Positions 41,398-49,126 of a stretch of 64,000 bases of DNA are shown here, piece after piece (position 1 is the first letter of the stretch; each line of letters opens with the position of its first letter). The stretch is from an uncultured Armatimonadota bacterium. GTDB taxonomy: Bacteria > Armatimonadota > Fimbriimonadia > Fimbriimonadales > Fimbriimonadaceae. A model generated the notes under the pieces. It saw only the letters and a list, made by a program, of their open reading frames with translations. It searched no databases and had not been told where the DNA came from. A program made the translations under genes and the position numbers. The stretch lies in the NCBI GenBank assembly GCA_903904815.1, contig CAIVDU010000102.1:30909-94908 (forward strand). The letters run 5' to 3'.

Positions 41398-42077
41398 GTC
41401 ACGATGTCGCCCCAAGCGCTGGGGGGTGAGAGCTTGAGCTCGCTTCCCGGGGCCGCCTTGGACACTGGCTTAAGCGATTGAGACAGCCATACAAACATCT
41501 CACGGTATTTGGCTTCCCTCAGCATCACCGGTGGCCGCGGAGCGCTGATCGCCCGCAGAACGTCCATGTTGGCGGAGTCGGTCCCGATGGTGAACATTTC
41601 GAGTCCGCCCGCTTTCACTTCGTCTTGAATCTCGTTCCGAGCATCCTGCCACTGATCGGTCGGCTCGCCGTCCGTGACAAGCCATATCCAGGGACGGTAG
41701 TATGGGATGCCCGCCTCTCGGTAGGCTCGCTTTCGGAGTCGTATCTGCTGAAGCGCAAATCGCATCGCCTCCCCCATCGGGGTTGGACCGTCTGCTCCAA
41801 GACGCGGAGGCACCCAGCGGTCGACGGTTACGAAGTCTTGAATGAGTTCCACCGGGCCGAACGAAACGATCGCGATTTCGACGCGTTGGGAGGCAAGGCG
41901 ATCGGACATGAGGTCGTCCCGCAATAGCCGGAGTCCTTCGTTAACCCGAGCGATATCACCCTTCATGGAGCCCGAGGTGTCCTGTAACAAGACAACCGGG
42001 CATCGTCGCTCGGCATTGAGAAACATGTCCTCACCAAGCGGTTCGAGTTCTGGGAAATCAGCGTCTTTTCGGGCCAT
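41394..42077 (-). CDS. TerY-like von Willebrand factor A protein
   Basis: A 227-residue vWA protein with a complete MIDAS: LLQDTSGSMKGD, DGPTPMGEA and LVTDGEPTD. This matches TerY/YegL. In the TerY-P group such proteins are encoded with a PP2C phosphatase and a kinase, as here, and are thought to act in a stress or metal-responsive surveillance system. It is the first gene of the triad. A TATAGT lies about 35 nt upstream. Confidence 0.85.
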   Translation of the reverse strand: MARKDADFPELEPLGEDMFLNAERRCPVVLLQDTSGSMKGDIARVNEGLRLLRDDLMSDRLASQRVEIAIVSFGPVELIQDFVTVDRWVPPRLGADGPTPMGEAMRFALQQIRLRKRAYREAGIPYYRPWIWLVTDGEPTDQWQDARNEIQDEVKAGGLEMFTIGTDSANMDVLRAISAPRPPVMLREAKYREMFVWLSQSLKPVSKAAPGSELKLSPPSAWGDIVT

Positions 42078-42158
42078 GATTCTGAGTCGGTCAGTCAGTA
42101 GTCGACCCCTTAACTATACGGAGTTAAACGTCCCAGGATTCAGCTTTAGACGGTCGGT

Positions 42159-42380
42159 TTAAAGTGTCGTGGCGGAAAGGGCAGAAGGATCTGACTCGGC
42201 GACACCGAATTTACGTGTCACCTTTTGGGCTTCAGAAGCGATCTCAACTTGAGTCGCAATGAGCCTTTCTCGCAACTCGTGGAGAACCTGTGGGGCACCT
42301 GCCAGAACCGCTCTGTACTCAGCATCTTGACTCGCCACTGTGGCAATAGCTAGGATGAAACCGGGGACCCAAAAGGTCAA
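42159..42380 (-). pseudogene. fragment resembling the C-terminal tail of the TerY-P kinase
   Basis: TTG 42380 opens a 73-residue frame. The section ASQDAEYRAVLAGAPQVL HELRERLIATQVEIASEAQ resembles the kinase tail AQENAELRKNLERAPKEL GELAEQLSAAQIEIAREAL, with about half the positions identical over 38 residues. It lies just upstream of the vWA gene. It is either a decayed partial duplicate of the kinase or a short regulatory relative. Confidence 0.45.
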
Positions 42381-42414
42381 GTTTCTTGAAGAAGGTGACT
42401 ATACTCTCGTCGCC

Positions 42415-42816
42415 ATGAGACGAACAGTCATCGGAACTTCTGTCGCCACTCTCTGCTTGCTCGCTTTTTTCGCGGCAAGCACCACTAAAGTTCACGCTGG
42501 AGAGTCCCCACTATCGGCTTCGTCCCACAAGTTGCCCCCAACCTATGAATTCAAGTCCATTCGGGGGGATTCCACTTGGATGACCCAGCTCAATACTCTT
42601 GGAAATCAAGGGTGGCAATATGTTTTTACCGACCAGAATGCGATTATCCTTCAGAAGCAAAGAGGGCAGACCAACGAACCCCGTTATCAATATGTCTCTG
42701 CTCCACTTGTGGGTACCTCACTTGTCGTTGCAAGTATGAATCTGCAGGGAATAGCCGGATATCAATATGCTTTTACCTTTGACAACCAGGTGGTGATGCA
42801 GAAACTCAGAGACTGA
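42415..42816 (+). CDS. hypothetical secreted protein, 133 aa
   Basis: ATG 42415 gives a good signal peptide (MRRTVIGTSVATLCLLAFFAASTTKVHA). The mature part has repeated tracts such as GNQGWQYVFTDQNAIILQKQ and GIAGYQYAFTFDNQVVMQK, a pattern recalling DUF4177. TATACT at 42400-42405 lies 9 nt before the ATG. Function is not known. Confidence 0.55.
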   Translation: MRRTVIGTSVATLCLLAFFAASTTKVHAGESPLSASSHKLPPTYEFKSIRGDSTWMTQLNTLGNQGWQYVFTDQNAIILQKQRGQTNEPRYQYVSAPLVGTSLVVASMNLQGIAGYQYAFTFDNQVVMQKLRD

Positions 42817-42845
42817 GCTTCGATCTGCAGCGCAGGTTCTGCCTC

Positions 42846-42908
42846 CGTCATCCCGAGTTCACGAGGGAAATGGAGCGTAGCGAATCGGGAACACCCGTGT
42901 AAGACCGG
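42846..42908. repeat. GTCATCCCGAG-type intergenic repeat
   Basis: The stretch starting GTCATCCCGAG, with inverted TCCCGA/TCGGGA and ending GTGTAAGACC, has the look of a dispersed palindromic repeat known from many bacterial genomes. Only one copy lies in this window, so the family assignment rests on recall. Confidence 0.35.
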
Positions 42909-43014
42909 TCTACGTTCGGATCCAACCGTTCATTTGAATCTACGGCTTCCTCTAACGCTCCACGTGCGTCAAGGAGAGTGTTGCATCGAGAGTTACAGAT
43001 AAATTACGAATACA

Positions 43015-43196
43015 GCAAACCACTTGGAGTGCGCGGGCTTGACCGCGCTTTGATCAGCACGGCTTGACGTGCGTGGAGGGTTTGACGTAATCGTAGGTTC
43101 AAACGGCCCCTTGGATCCCAGCGTCGTCCACATTACACGGGTGTCAAGCCACCCTGCTCAAAGCGCGGTCAAGCCCGCGCACTCCACGTGGTTTGC
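43015..43196. repeat. long inverted repeat, two 39-bp arms
   Basis: The left arm 43015-43053 and the right arm 43158-43196 are complementary at 38 of 39 positions. The 104-nt interior adds a further GGCTTGAC match. There is no coding frame. It may be a MITE-like element or a very stable hairpin RNA. The whole 42817-43400 gap shows no supported gene. Confidence 0.65.
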
Positions 43197-43400
43197 ATTT
43201 TTAGCAGCTTATTTGCATAAACTACTGCAACACTCTATAAGCGCAGCAGTCCACATGGGTTGCTGCATTCGCAATTTATATGCAACGCCGAATGCGGCAC
43301 TCTTCCAGGCTTCGCATTGAACCCCAAAAGTCGGCGAGCCACAAGCATTAGCCTGCAAACTGCGCTCTGCACACTGCCGACTCTCAGAACAGTCCTGAAT

Positions 43401-44591
43401 TCAAAGCAACTTACGGAAGTGGTGCTTGCCGACCTTGAGGGTCTTTCCTCGAATGTCGGACTCGGCCAGCCGAAGCTCGGAAACCTTCTCGCCATCCAGC
43501 GAAACCGCGCCCGCTTTGACTAGATCCTTGACCGCTCCGTTGCTCTTGGCGAATCCAAGGGCGGTGATGAGCGTGGGAAGGCTCACAAACCCCTCTGACA
43601 GCGCTTCCTGGGGTATTTCCGCCTCTTCCGCATCTACTGGCTGCTGCTTCTTCGAGAACGTCTCCACGAAGTACTGTACAGCCGCATCGGCGGCTTCGAC
43701 TCCGTGATACAGGGCCACAATCTCTCTGGCCAATCGAACTTTGCAGTCTCGCGGGTTTGGCGTGGATGCCAGCAGGTCTTTGTACTCAGCGATCGGCACA
43801 TCGGTCACCAGTTCGAAGTAGTTCTCGAGGAGACTGTCGGGAATCGACATCGTCTTGCCAAACATGTCGTTCGGAGTATCGATGATCGAGATGTAGTTGC
43901 CCAGGGACTGGGACATCTTCTCTTTTCCATCGAGTCCTACCAGCAGCGGGCACAGAACCACAACCTGTGGCTCCTTGCCGTACTGCTCCATGAGCGTGCG
44001 GCCCACCAGGTTATTGAACTTCTGGTCGTTGCCGCCGATCTCGACGTCGGCATCAATCTCGACCGAATCCATGCCTTGGCACAGTGGATAGAGGATTTCG
44101 TGCATGGCGACCGGTCGTTGCTCGGCAAGACGTTTGGTGAAGTCGTCGCGCTCTAAAATCCGAGCGACCGTGTAGCGAGAGCACAGCCGGATAACGTCCT
44201 CGAAAGTCATTTTGCCGAGCCAGTCGGCGTTGAAGCAGATCTGAGTTTTCTCACGATCGAGAATCTTGCCAACCTGCTGCATCACCGCGTCCACATTGAC
44301 GTGGACCTCTTCGCGCGTGAGCTGCTTCCGAGTCTTGCTCTTGCCGGATGGGTCACCAATCTGGGCGGTGAAGTCGCCGATGATGAGGCACGCCGTATGT
44401 CCGAGCCGTTGGAAATCACGCAGCTTTCGTAGGACCACGGCCCAACCCAGGGTTACGTCGCGCGCGGTCGGGTCAACTCCGAGTTTCACTCGAAGCGGAG
44501 TGCCTTTCTCCAGTTTCTTGCGGAGGTCGGCCTCCGAGATGATCTCTGTCGTTCCCCTACGCAGGATCGCGAGTTGCTCGTCGATCGTCAT
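43401..44591 (-). CDS. tyrS: tyrosyl-tRNA synthetase
   Basis: A 396-residue class I synthetase of the TyrZ type, with a catalytic Rossmann fold and a C-terminal S4-like RNA-binding domain (AVKDLVKAGAVSLDGEKV). The KMSKS loop reads KEKMSQSLGN. The HIGH motif, normally HLGH after DPTAPD, reads TLGW (DPTARDVTLGWAVV), so both His are replaced. I cannot say whether this is a natural variant in a subgroup. The start has TAAACT 8 nt upstream. Confidence 0.9.
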   Translation of the reverse strand: MTIDEQLAILRRGTTEIISEADLRKKLEKGTPLRVKLGVDPTARDVTLGWAVVLRKLRDFQRLGHTACLIIGDFTAQIGDPSGKSKTRKQLTREEVHVNVDAVMQQVGKILDREKTQICFNADWLGKMTFEDVIRLCSRYTVARILERDDFTKRLAEQRPVAMHEILYPLCQGMDSVEIDADVEIGGNDQKFNNLVGRTLMEQYGKEPQVVVLCPLLVGLDGKEKMSQSLGNYISIIDTPNDMFGKTMSIPDSLLENYFELVTDVPIAEYKDLLASTPNPRDCKVRLAREIVALYHGVEAADAAVQYFVETFSKKQQPVDAEEAEIPQEALSEGFVSLPTLITALGFAKSNGAVKDLVKAGAVSLDGEKVSELRLAESDIRGKTLKVGKHHFRKLL

Positions 44592-44599
44592 GAAGCTAG

Positions 44600-44605
44600 A
44601 GTTTA
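44600..44605 (-). promoter_or_regulatory. -10-like TAAACT, near-leaderless tyrS start
   Basis: TAAACT lies 8 nt before the tyrS ATG at 44591, leaving a leader of at most 1-2 nt. Confidence 0.4.
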
Positions 44606-44619
44606 CCGGTCCTAAGCAA

Positions 44620-44651
44620 CGACGGGCGGGGACGATCGGCCCCCGCCGTCG
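44620..44651 (-). terminator. GC-rich hairpin after the DUF1800 gene
   Basis: CGACGG plus a CGGGG run pairs with CCCCG plus CCGTCG around an 8-nt loop, a few bases past the DUF1800 stop. The stem has one bulge. There is no strong T-tract on the minus strand (TTGCTT only). Confidence 0.45.
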
Positions 44652-44654
44652 GGA

Positions 44655-46046
44655 TCAGCAGAACTGGAACTCGGGAGTAGCGAAGATCAACCTGGCGACC
44701 GCCGAGGCGGTCACGTTGGCGTTCTGGGCGGTGACGGCCCCGCCACTTGCCTTTCTGGCCGCCTCCATCAAGACAGGTTTGTGCTCCTCTTTCAGAGGCA
44801 CGTCGAAGATCGAAGACAGACGGGTGACGACGCCAGCTGGCGACGGGTCGGACTGAAACAATGTGAACGGGTTGTATCGCACCGCGTAGCGAGCGTTAGG
44901 CAAGAATAAACGATCACCCCAGGCAATCCGCTCAACCATGGTGGCTGTTGTGATCCATCCTTGGCCTGGCGCCCAACCGGAAACGTCGGGTGGGTACATC
45001 AACCACATCCCCATGCCCTTCATCGTCTGCTGGGCAGAGGCAGCGGGCGTCATCGCGGCCCGAGGGAACTGGCCCGCTGGCGCCTGCGCAATGGTCGTTT
45101 TCATCTGTTCGCCGACGCCAAGCTGGCGGAGCGTGGCAATGCAGAAGTCCACCGGATTCTTGAACTCCTTTCTCTCCGCCTTCTCCGAATAGAATTCGGA
45201 GCTGCTCATGATCGACTTCAGAAGCGACTTGATGTCAAGTCCGGAGGCCCGGAACGTGGCGGCATGCCGGGAGACGAGTTCAGGTTCTGGATTCTCATAG
45301 CCAAACCACCGCCAAAGTTTCCACGTGATGAACTCCGAAGACCGAGGATTGTCACACAGGATGTCGAGCACTTGATCGCCATCGAGAGTCCCATTTTCCC
45401 CTAGGTAGGTCTTCTGTCCGGTGTCGTGCTGCCGCTGGCGAAACGTGAACTCCGCCTCGCCCTTCTTGCCATTGAACCGCTGAAGTGACCACCCGGTGAA
45501 CGCCCGCGCCCCTTCCTGCACGTCCTTTTCCGAGTAGTGACCGATTCCGAGTGTGAACAGCTCCATCACTTCTCGGGCGAAGTTTTCGTTGGCATGTCCC
45601 TTCACGTTCTGTTGGTTGTCCAACCAGAGAATCATGGCCGGATCCTTGCTGGCTTCTCGGAGCATTGCTCGAAAGTTCCCGGTAGCGTTTCGGCGAAAAG
45701 TCTCGTTTTGGGCCGTCATCATGTACGGGGATCCGACTTTGGATGCGCTGGTCGCAAAGTGATCGTGCCAGAAGAGGGTCATCTTCTCTTGGAGCGGGCG
45801 GCGCGTCATGATCATTCGTGCGACCCACCAGTTGACCACCTGACCCATGCCGAGCTTGCCGTCGGGATTTGCAAGAGAGTCCACATCGATTCCGAACCCC
45901 TCGTCGACGCTCGGATAGTCAAGGAGGCGATCGACGGCCCCGTTGAAGCCATCCTGCAGGTAGTAGTCCAGTTCGGATTCACTCGCGCCGAGGCCAAAGC
46001 GCCTCAGGAGGTGAGCACATTTCTGACGATCGGTCTCGAGAGCCAT
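44655..46046 (-). CDS. DUF1800 domain protein
   Basis: A 463-residue DUF1800 protein: RRFGLGASESELDYYLQDGFNGAVDRLLDY at the N-terminus, then LQEKMTLFWHDHFATSASKV and ENFAREVMELFTLGIGHYSEKD. The family is common in planctomycetes and Armatimonadota and usually sits beside a DUF1501 gene. None is seen here; its downstream neighbour is tyrS. No signal peptide is apparent and its role is not established. Confidence 0.88.
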   Translation of the reverse strand: MALETDRQKCAHLLRRFGLGASESELDYYLQDGFNGAVDRLLDYPSVDEGFGIDVDSLANPDGKLGMGQVVNWWVARMIMTRRPLQEKMTLFWHDHFATSASKVGSPYMMTAQNETFRRNATGNFRAMLREASKDPAMILWLDNQQNVKGHANENFAREVMELFTLGIGHYSEKDVQEGARAFTGWSLQRFNGKKGEAEFTFRQRQHDTGQKTYLGENGTLDGDQVLDILCDNPRSSEFITWKLWRWFGYENPEPELVSRHAATFRASGLDIKSLLKSIMSSSEFYSEKAERKEFKNPVDFCIATLRQLGVGEQMKTTIAQAPAGQFPRAAMTPAASAQQTMKGMGMWLMYPPDVSGWAPGQGWITTATMVERIAWGDRLFLPNARYAVRYNPFTLFQSDPSPAGVVTRLSSIFDVPLKEEHKPVLMEAARKASGGAVTAQNANVTASAVARLIFATPEFQFC

Positions 46047-46111
46047 GAAGGTTGTGACGGAAATATCACCCTACGGTTCATTTTCAGTTAAGAGGCCCTA
46101 GCGAACCCAGC

Positions 46112-46148
46112 AAAAATAAAAACACCCCGTGGCATGAGCCACGAGGTG
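46112..46148 (-). terminator. Rho-independent terminator after the fur-like gene
   Basis: On the minus strand CACCTCGTGGC pairs with GCCACGGGGTG (one mismatch) around TCAT, followed by TTTTTATTTTT. It lies 24 nt past the gene's stop. Confidence 0.75.
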
Positions 46149-46171
46149 CGAAAAACGGTATCGGGGAAGAG

Positions 46172-46669
46172 TTACTTCTTTCCCTTAGAAACAATCGAAC
46201 CAGTGATCTCAACTTTGATCGTGGCCGCAGTAAATCCGTTCTGCTTAGCCTGCTCTTCGATTGCATCGATGACGGCCTGGGGCAATCGGAGCTCGATGAC
46301 ATCGCCGGTCTCTTCGGACACGACGACCTCAGATCGCTTTCCGTCGCAATCTGGTGTGCGGCAGGGGAAATAGCCGTCAACCACGCCAATGTGATGAATC
46401 AGGCCGACTTCTTGCAGCGTGGAAAGGATGCGATACACGCTGACGACGTCGATCTTGCCGCCGCCGTTAATAATTTTTTCGTGAATCGCGTAAGCACTGA
46501 GAGCTCGCTTGGTATCGGCGAGGGCGCGGATGACCTGGACTCGGGGCATCGTGATGCGGAATCCCGCAGCTCGAAGCTCCTTTAGAGCGTGCTCTTCATA
46601 GATCTTGGCCTCATCGAGAACGATGGGGGCGGCTGCAATTGTGACTTCTCGGGAACGTCTTTCTCTCAT
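46172..46669 (-). CDS. Fur-family regulator with unusual metal site
   Basis: A 165-residue protein with a Fur winged helix (ITMPRVQVIRALADTKRALSAYAIHEKI, then VVSVYRILSTLQEVGLIHHIG). The standard HHHDH-x-CxxCG metal-binding block is replaced by DGYFPCRTPDCDGKRSEVVV, leaving a C-x4-C pair and few His. It may therefore sense something other than Fe or Zn, or use a different ligand set. A 28-bp palindrome at 46786-46813 lies upstream in the gap to a small plus-strand gene. Confidence 0.8.
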   Translation of the reverse strand: MRERRSREVTIAAAPIVLDEAKIYEEHALKELRAAGFRITMPRVQVIRALADTKRALSAYAIHEKIINGGGKIDVVSVYRILSTLQEVGLIHHIGVVDGYFPCRTPDCDGKRSEVVVSEETGDVIELRLPQAVIDAIEEQAKQNGFTAATIKVEITGSIVSKGKK

Positions 46670-46785
46670 GGTGATATCTTGTTTGACGCCTGTGGGGGGC
46701 TTTTTTGTGCGCTTATCTGAAGCTTTGTTTGTTTAGAACAATCGAAGCTTTGGTAGTCTGCGTTACTTTCCAGACTCAATTGAGA

Positions 46786-46813
46786 GTTTGTTGTTCCAAC
46801 GTTGGCAACAAAC
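46786..46813. promoter_or_regulatory. 28-bp palindrome, candidate Fur-family operator
   Basis: GTTTGTTG and CAACAAAC arms flank CCAACGTTGG (itself a perfect 10-bp palindrome), with two extra T's on one side. It lies between the fur-like gene and the 74-residue gene and could control both. Confidence 0.55.
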
Positions 46814-46887
46814 GACCGTTGATCGCGCAAATATATTATGACAGAGCAAAGTATTTGCTTGCACAACCGCCGATTTTTCTAAGTCCG

Positions 46888-46916
46888 TTGAACCTGGGCG
46901 AAGTTTGTGTTATGCT
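46888..46916 (+). promoter_or_regulatory. promoter of the 74-residue gene
   Basis: TTGAAC (46888-46893), 17-nt spacer and TATGCT (46911-46916). The expected transcript has a leader of about 40 nt with GAGGAGGAA near the start codon, unlike the leaderless genes. Confidence 0.55.
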
Positions 46917-46962
46917 CAATTCCGACCGGAAGGGCGCTTCCTGGCCCGAACGAGGAGGAACT

Positions 46963-47187
46963 ATGCAGTTTTACAATTTGAAGACCCGCAGCCACGTCGA
47001 GATTCCCGACGGAGATGTTAAGAAGTTGAAGATGGTGCGAGAGACCAAGTCCGGGTCCCAAACCCGTTACGCTCTTACTGCCGAATATCAAGGGACTAAC
47101 CTTTTCAAGTTCGTCAACGAAGCCACTTTTACGGCTTCCCCCGCTCAGGAAGTAGAAGCCAAGTCGGGCGACAAAAAGAAAAAATAA
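46963..47187 (+). CDS. small basic hypothetical protein, 74 aa
   Basis: ATG 46963 with GAGGAGGAA just upstream is chosen over a longer frame reaching 46705. The protein (MQFYNLKTRSHVEIPDGDVKKLKM) ends in a Lys-rich tail, GDKKKK, which may bind nucleic acid. It shows no known family. It lies across a palindromic gap from the Fur-family gene and is followed by a strong terminator. The good SD and promoter suggest high expression. Confidence 0.6.
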   Translation: MQFYNLKTRSHVEIPDGDVKKLKMVRETKSGSQTRYALTAEYQGTNLFKFVNEATFTASPAQEVEAKSGDKKKK

Positions 47188-47209
47188 GGTTCGAGCAATC
47201 GTATCTTCG

Positions 47210-47248
47210 GGGACCGTTGAGCTTGCACACCGGTCCCTATGACTTTTT
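47210..47248 (+). terminator. hairpin with T-run after the 74-residue gene
   Basis: GGGACCG (47210-47216) pairs with CGGTCCC (47231-47237) and TTTTT follows at 47244-47248. It is weaker than the adjacent 13-bp hairpin. Confidence 0.4.
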
Positions 47249-47260
47249 CAACGAAAAAAT

Positions 47261-47290
47261 CGGGCTCGACTGGAATACCAGTCGAGCCCG
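47261..47290. terminator. bidirectional terminator, 13-bp perfect stem
   Basis: CGGGCTCGACTGG pairs with CCAGTCGAGCCCG around AATA. It has A's on the left and T's on the right, and lies between the converging 74-residue and HtrA genes. Confidence 0.8.
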
Positions 47291-47313
47291 TTTCGTATTT
47301 GGAGACTCTGACG

Positions 47314-48870
47314 TTATTTGAACGTCACGGTGATTTCGCCCTTCGTGATGCCGTTCTCGCTGTATCGTGAGAACGAGAGCTGGCTCGAAGTTCCGACTTT
47401 GGTTGCCTGAACCGCCTTGGTGAGGTCCTCGGCATTTGAGATCTTTGCTCCGCCGAATGCGGTGATCACATCGCCAGGTTGAAGTCCCAGGCTCTCGGCA
47501 ATGGAACCGGGAACTACGGTCGCGACGACTGCGCCAGACACTCCAGATGGGATGTGGTACGCCGCTCGCAACTCGTCGTTAACCGTACCGACTTGAACCC
47601 CAAGATGTGCTTTGCCGTCTTTTGGCGTCGTCGGAGCTACGTCGTTGTCATCTCCACTTTGGCCCCCGAACGGGTTCAGGAACTGCGGCGGAACGTTGAA
47701 TCCCTTGGGAACGCCGAATTGCTGCTGTGGAGCGCCTTGGAAGGTCGACTCGGGTTTTGGCGCCACATAGGCCTTCAAAGCCACGCTAAGCGTCTTGTGG
47801 ACGCCACCGCGGACCACTTCCACCGGGACCGTCGTGCCTGGAGCGTACATCAGCATCGCATTTCTCAGATCAAGCTCTGAAAGAATCGGTGTGGCGCCGA
47901 TCTTGACGATCACGTCGCCGACCTTGATACCGGCCGCGCTTGCGGAACCGTCGGGAACGACGAAGTCGACAACTGCGCCTCCAGCAAGCTTCTTCTCAGC
48001 CCTTTCGTAGTCCTTCAGGTTTACGGGGCGAAGGCCGAGCATGCTTCGAGTGATCTTGCCCTTGCTGACAAGTGTGTCGGCAATCAGCTTGGCCTGATTG
48101 GAGGGAATCGCGAATCCGATTCCCGAACTCACGCCGGTCGGGCTATAAATCGCGGTATTGACGCCGATGACCTGGCCGTCGATGTTCACCAGCGGGCCGC
48201 CACTGTTGCCCATGTTGATCGAAGTGTCGGTTTGGATCAGCGTGGGATACAGTCGACCTTCGATCTGCTGCTCTCGACCGAGCGCGCTCACATGGCCAAC
48301 GGTGACAGAATTGGTGAGTCCAAACGGTGCACCCACCGCCATGCTCATCTGACCGGGTCGGACCTTGTCGCTGTTTGCGAACGACAGGGTCGGCAGATCC
48401 TTGGCATCAATCTTGACGATGGCAATGTCGCTGTCCTGAGCTCGGGTTACCTTGCCCTCGAATTCGCGACCATCTTTCAGGATTACTTTGACCTTGTCAA
48501 ATCCTCCGACGACGTGATCGTTCGTGACGATATAGCCGTCGGGCCGTACGATGAAACCGGAGCCCTCTCCACCCATCGCTGGCACTCGCTCGCCATTGGG
48601 ACCCGTTTGTCGGCCGCTGGACGATTGAATGTCCACGACGGCTGGTCCAACGAAATCGGCCAAGTTGGCGATCGAGGTGTCGAGATTCCGGAGTTCGGTC
48701 ATGCTCTCGACGTTGATGGAACCAATAGTGCGGGCCTTGAACGATTGGGCGGCAACTGCTGGAGTTACCACGCCTCCTTTCATGACACCGACCATGGCGA
48801 AAGCTCCAAGTGCAATACCGCCTACGAAGACGGCAGCGACGCTCTTCGACGTTCGAACAGGTTGATTCAT
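47314..48870 (-). CDS. HtrA/DegP-like serine protease with two PDZ domains
   Basis: About 518 residues from ATG 48870 (MNQPVRTSKSVAAVFVGG), with one N-terminal membrane segment. The trypsin-like domain has the catalytic triad: His in VTNDHVVGGF, Asp in DSDIAIVKI and Ser in MGNSGGPLV. Two PDZ domains follow (SAAGIKVGDVIVKIGATPI and SLGLQPGDVITAFGGAKI). It should degrade misfolded proteins of the envelope. An upstream in-frame ATG at 48921 adds 17 residues and cannot be excluded. Confidence 0.92.
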   Translation of the reverse strand: MNQPVRTSKSVAAVFVGGIALGAFAMVGVMKGGVVTPAVAAQSFKARTIGSINVESMTELRNLDTSIANLADFVGPAVVDIQSSSGRQTGPNGERVPAMGGEGSGFIVRPDGYIVTNDHVVGGFDKVKVILKDGREFEGKVTRAQDSDIAIVKIDAKDLPTLSFANSDKVRPGQMSMAVGAPFGLTNSVTVGHVSALGREQQIEGRLYPTLIQTDTSINMGNSGGPLVNIDGQVIGVNTAIYSPTGVSSGIGFAIPSNQAKLIADTLVSKGKITRSMLGLRPVNLKDYERAEKKLAGGAVVDFVVPDGSASAAGIKVGDVIVKIGATPILSELDLRNAMLMYAPGTTVPVEVVRGGVHKTLSVALKAYVAPKPESTFQGAPQQQFGVPKGFNVPPQFLNPFGGQSGDDNDVAPTTPKDGKAHLGVQVGTVNDELRAAYHIPSGVSGAVVATVVPGSIAESLGLQPGDVITAFGGAKISNAEDLTKAVQATKVGTSSQLSFSRYSENGITKGEITVTFK

Positions 48871-49054
48871 GTTTGCTTTTTCCAGATTGGGAAGTTCGGA
48901 GAGACTCGATCGATTTCTCATCTTCCACCGGGCAAAGGCCTTAAACCCATGCTTCCGATTTTACGATCGCTTCATCGCCGTATACCACATAGAACGACTC
49001 ACCCACCCCTATGAGTTCCCCTTGTTTCCAGCAGGATGATCGTCGGTATTCTCA

Positions 49055-49115
49055 GTAGGTCCAAATAGGGGGATTCGGGGCCAGATGGCCTACAATTCGT
49101 GCCGTTTGGACCTAC
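49055..49115 (+). promoter_or_regulatory. stem-forming inverted repeat before the SGNH gene
   Basis: GTAGGTCCAAA (49055-49065) and TTTGGACCTAC (49105-49115) are perfect 11-bp arms that extend to 15 bp with one mismatch (CTC/GAG). The 39-nt interior contains GGCC-AGAT-GGCC. It ends 12 nt before ATG 49127 and could form a 5'-UTR structure or be an operator. Confidence 0.45.
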
Positions 49116-49126
49116 CGAGCACATTC

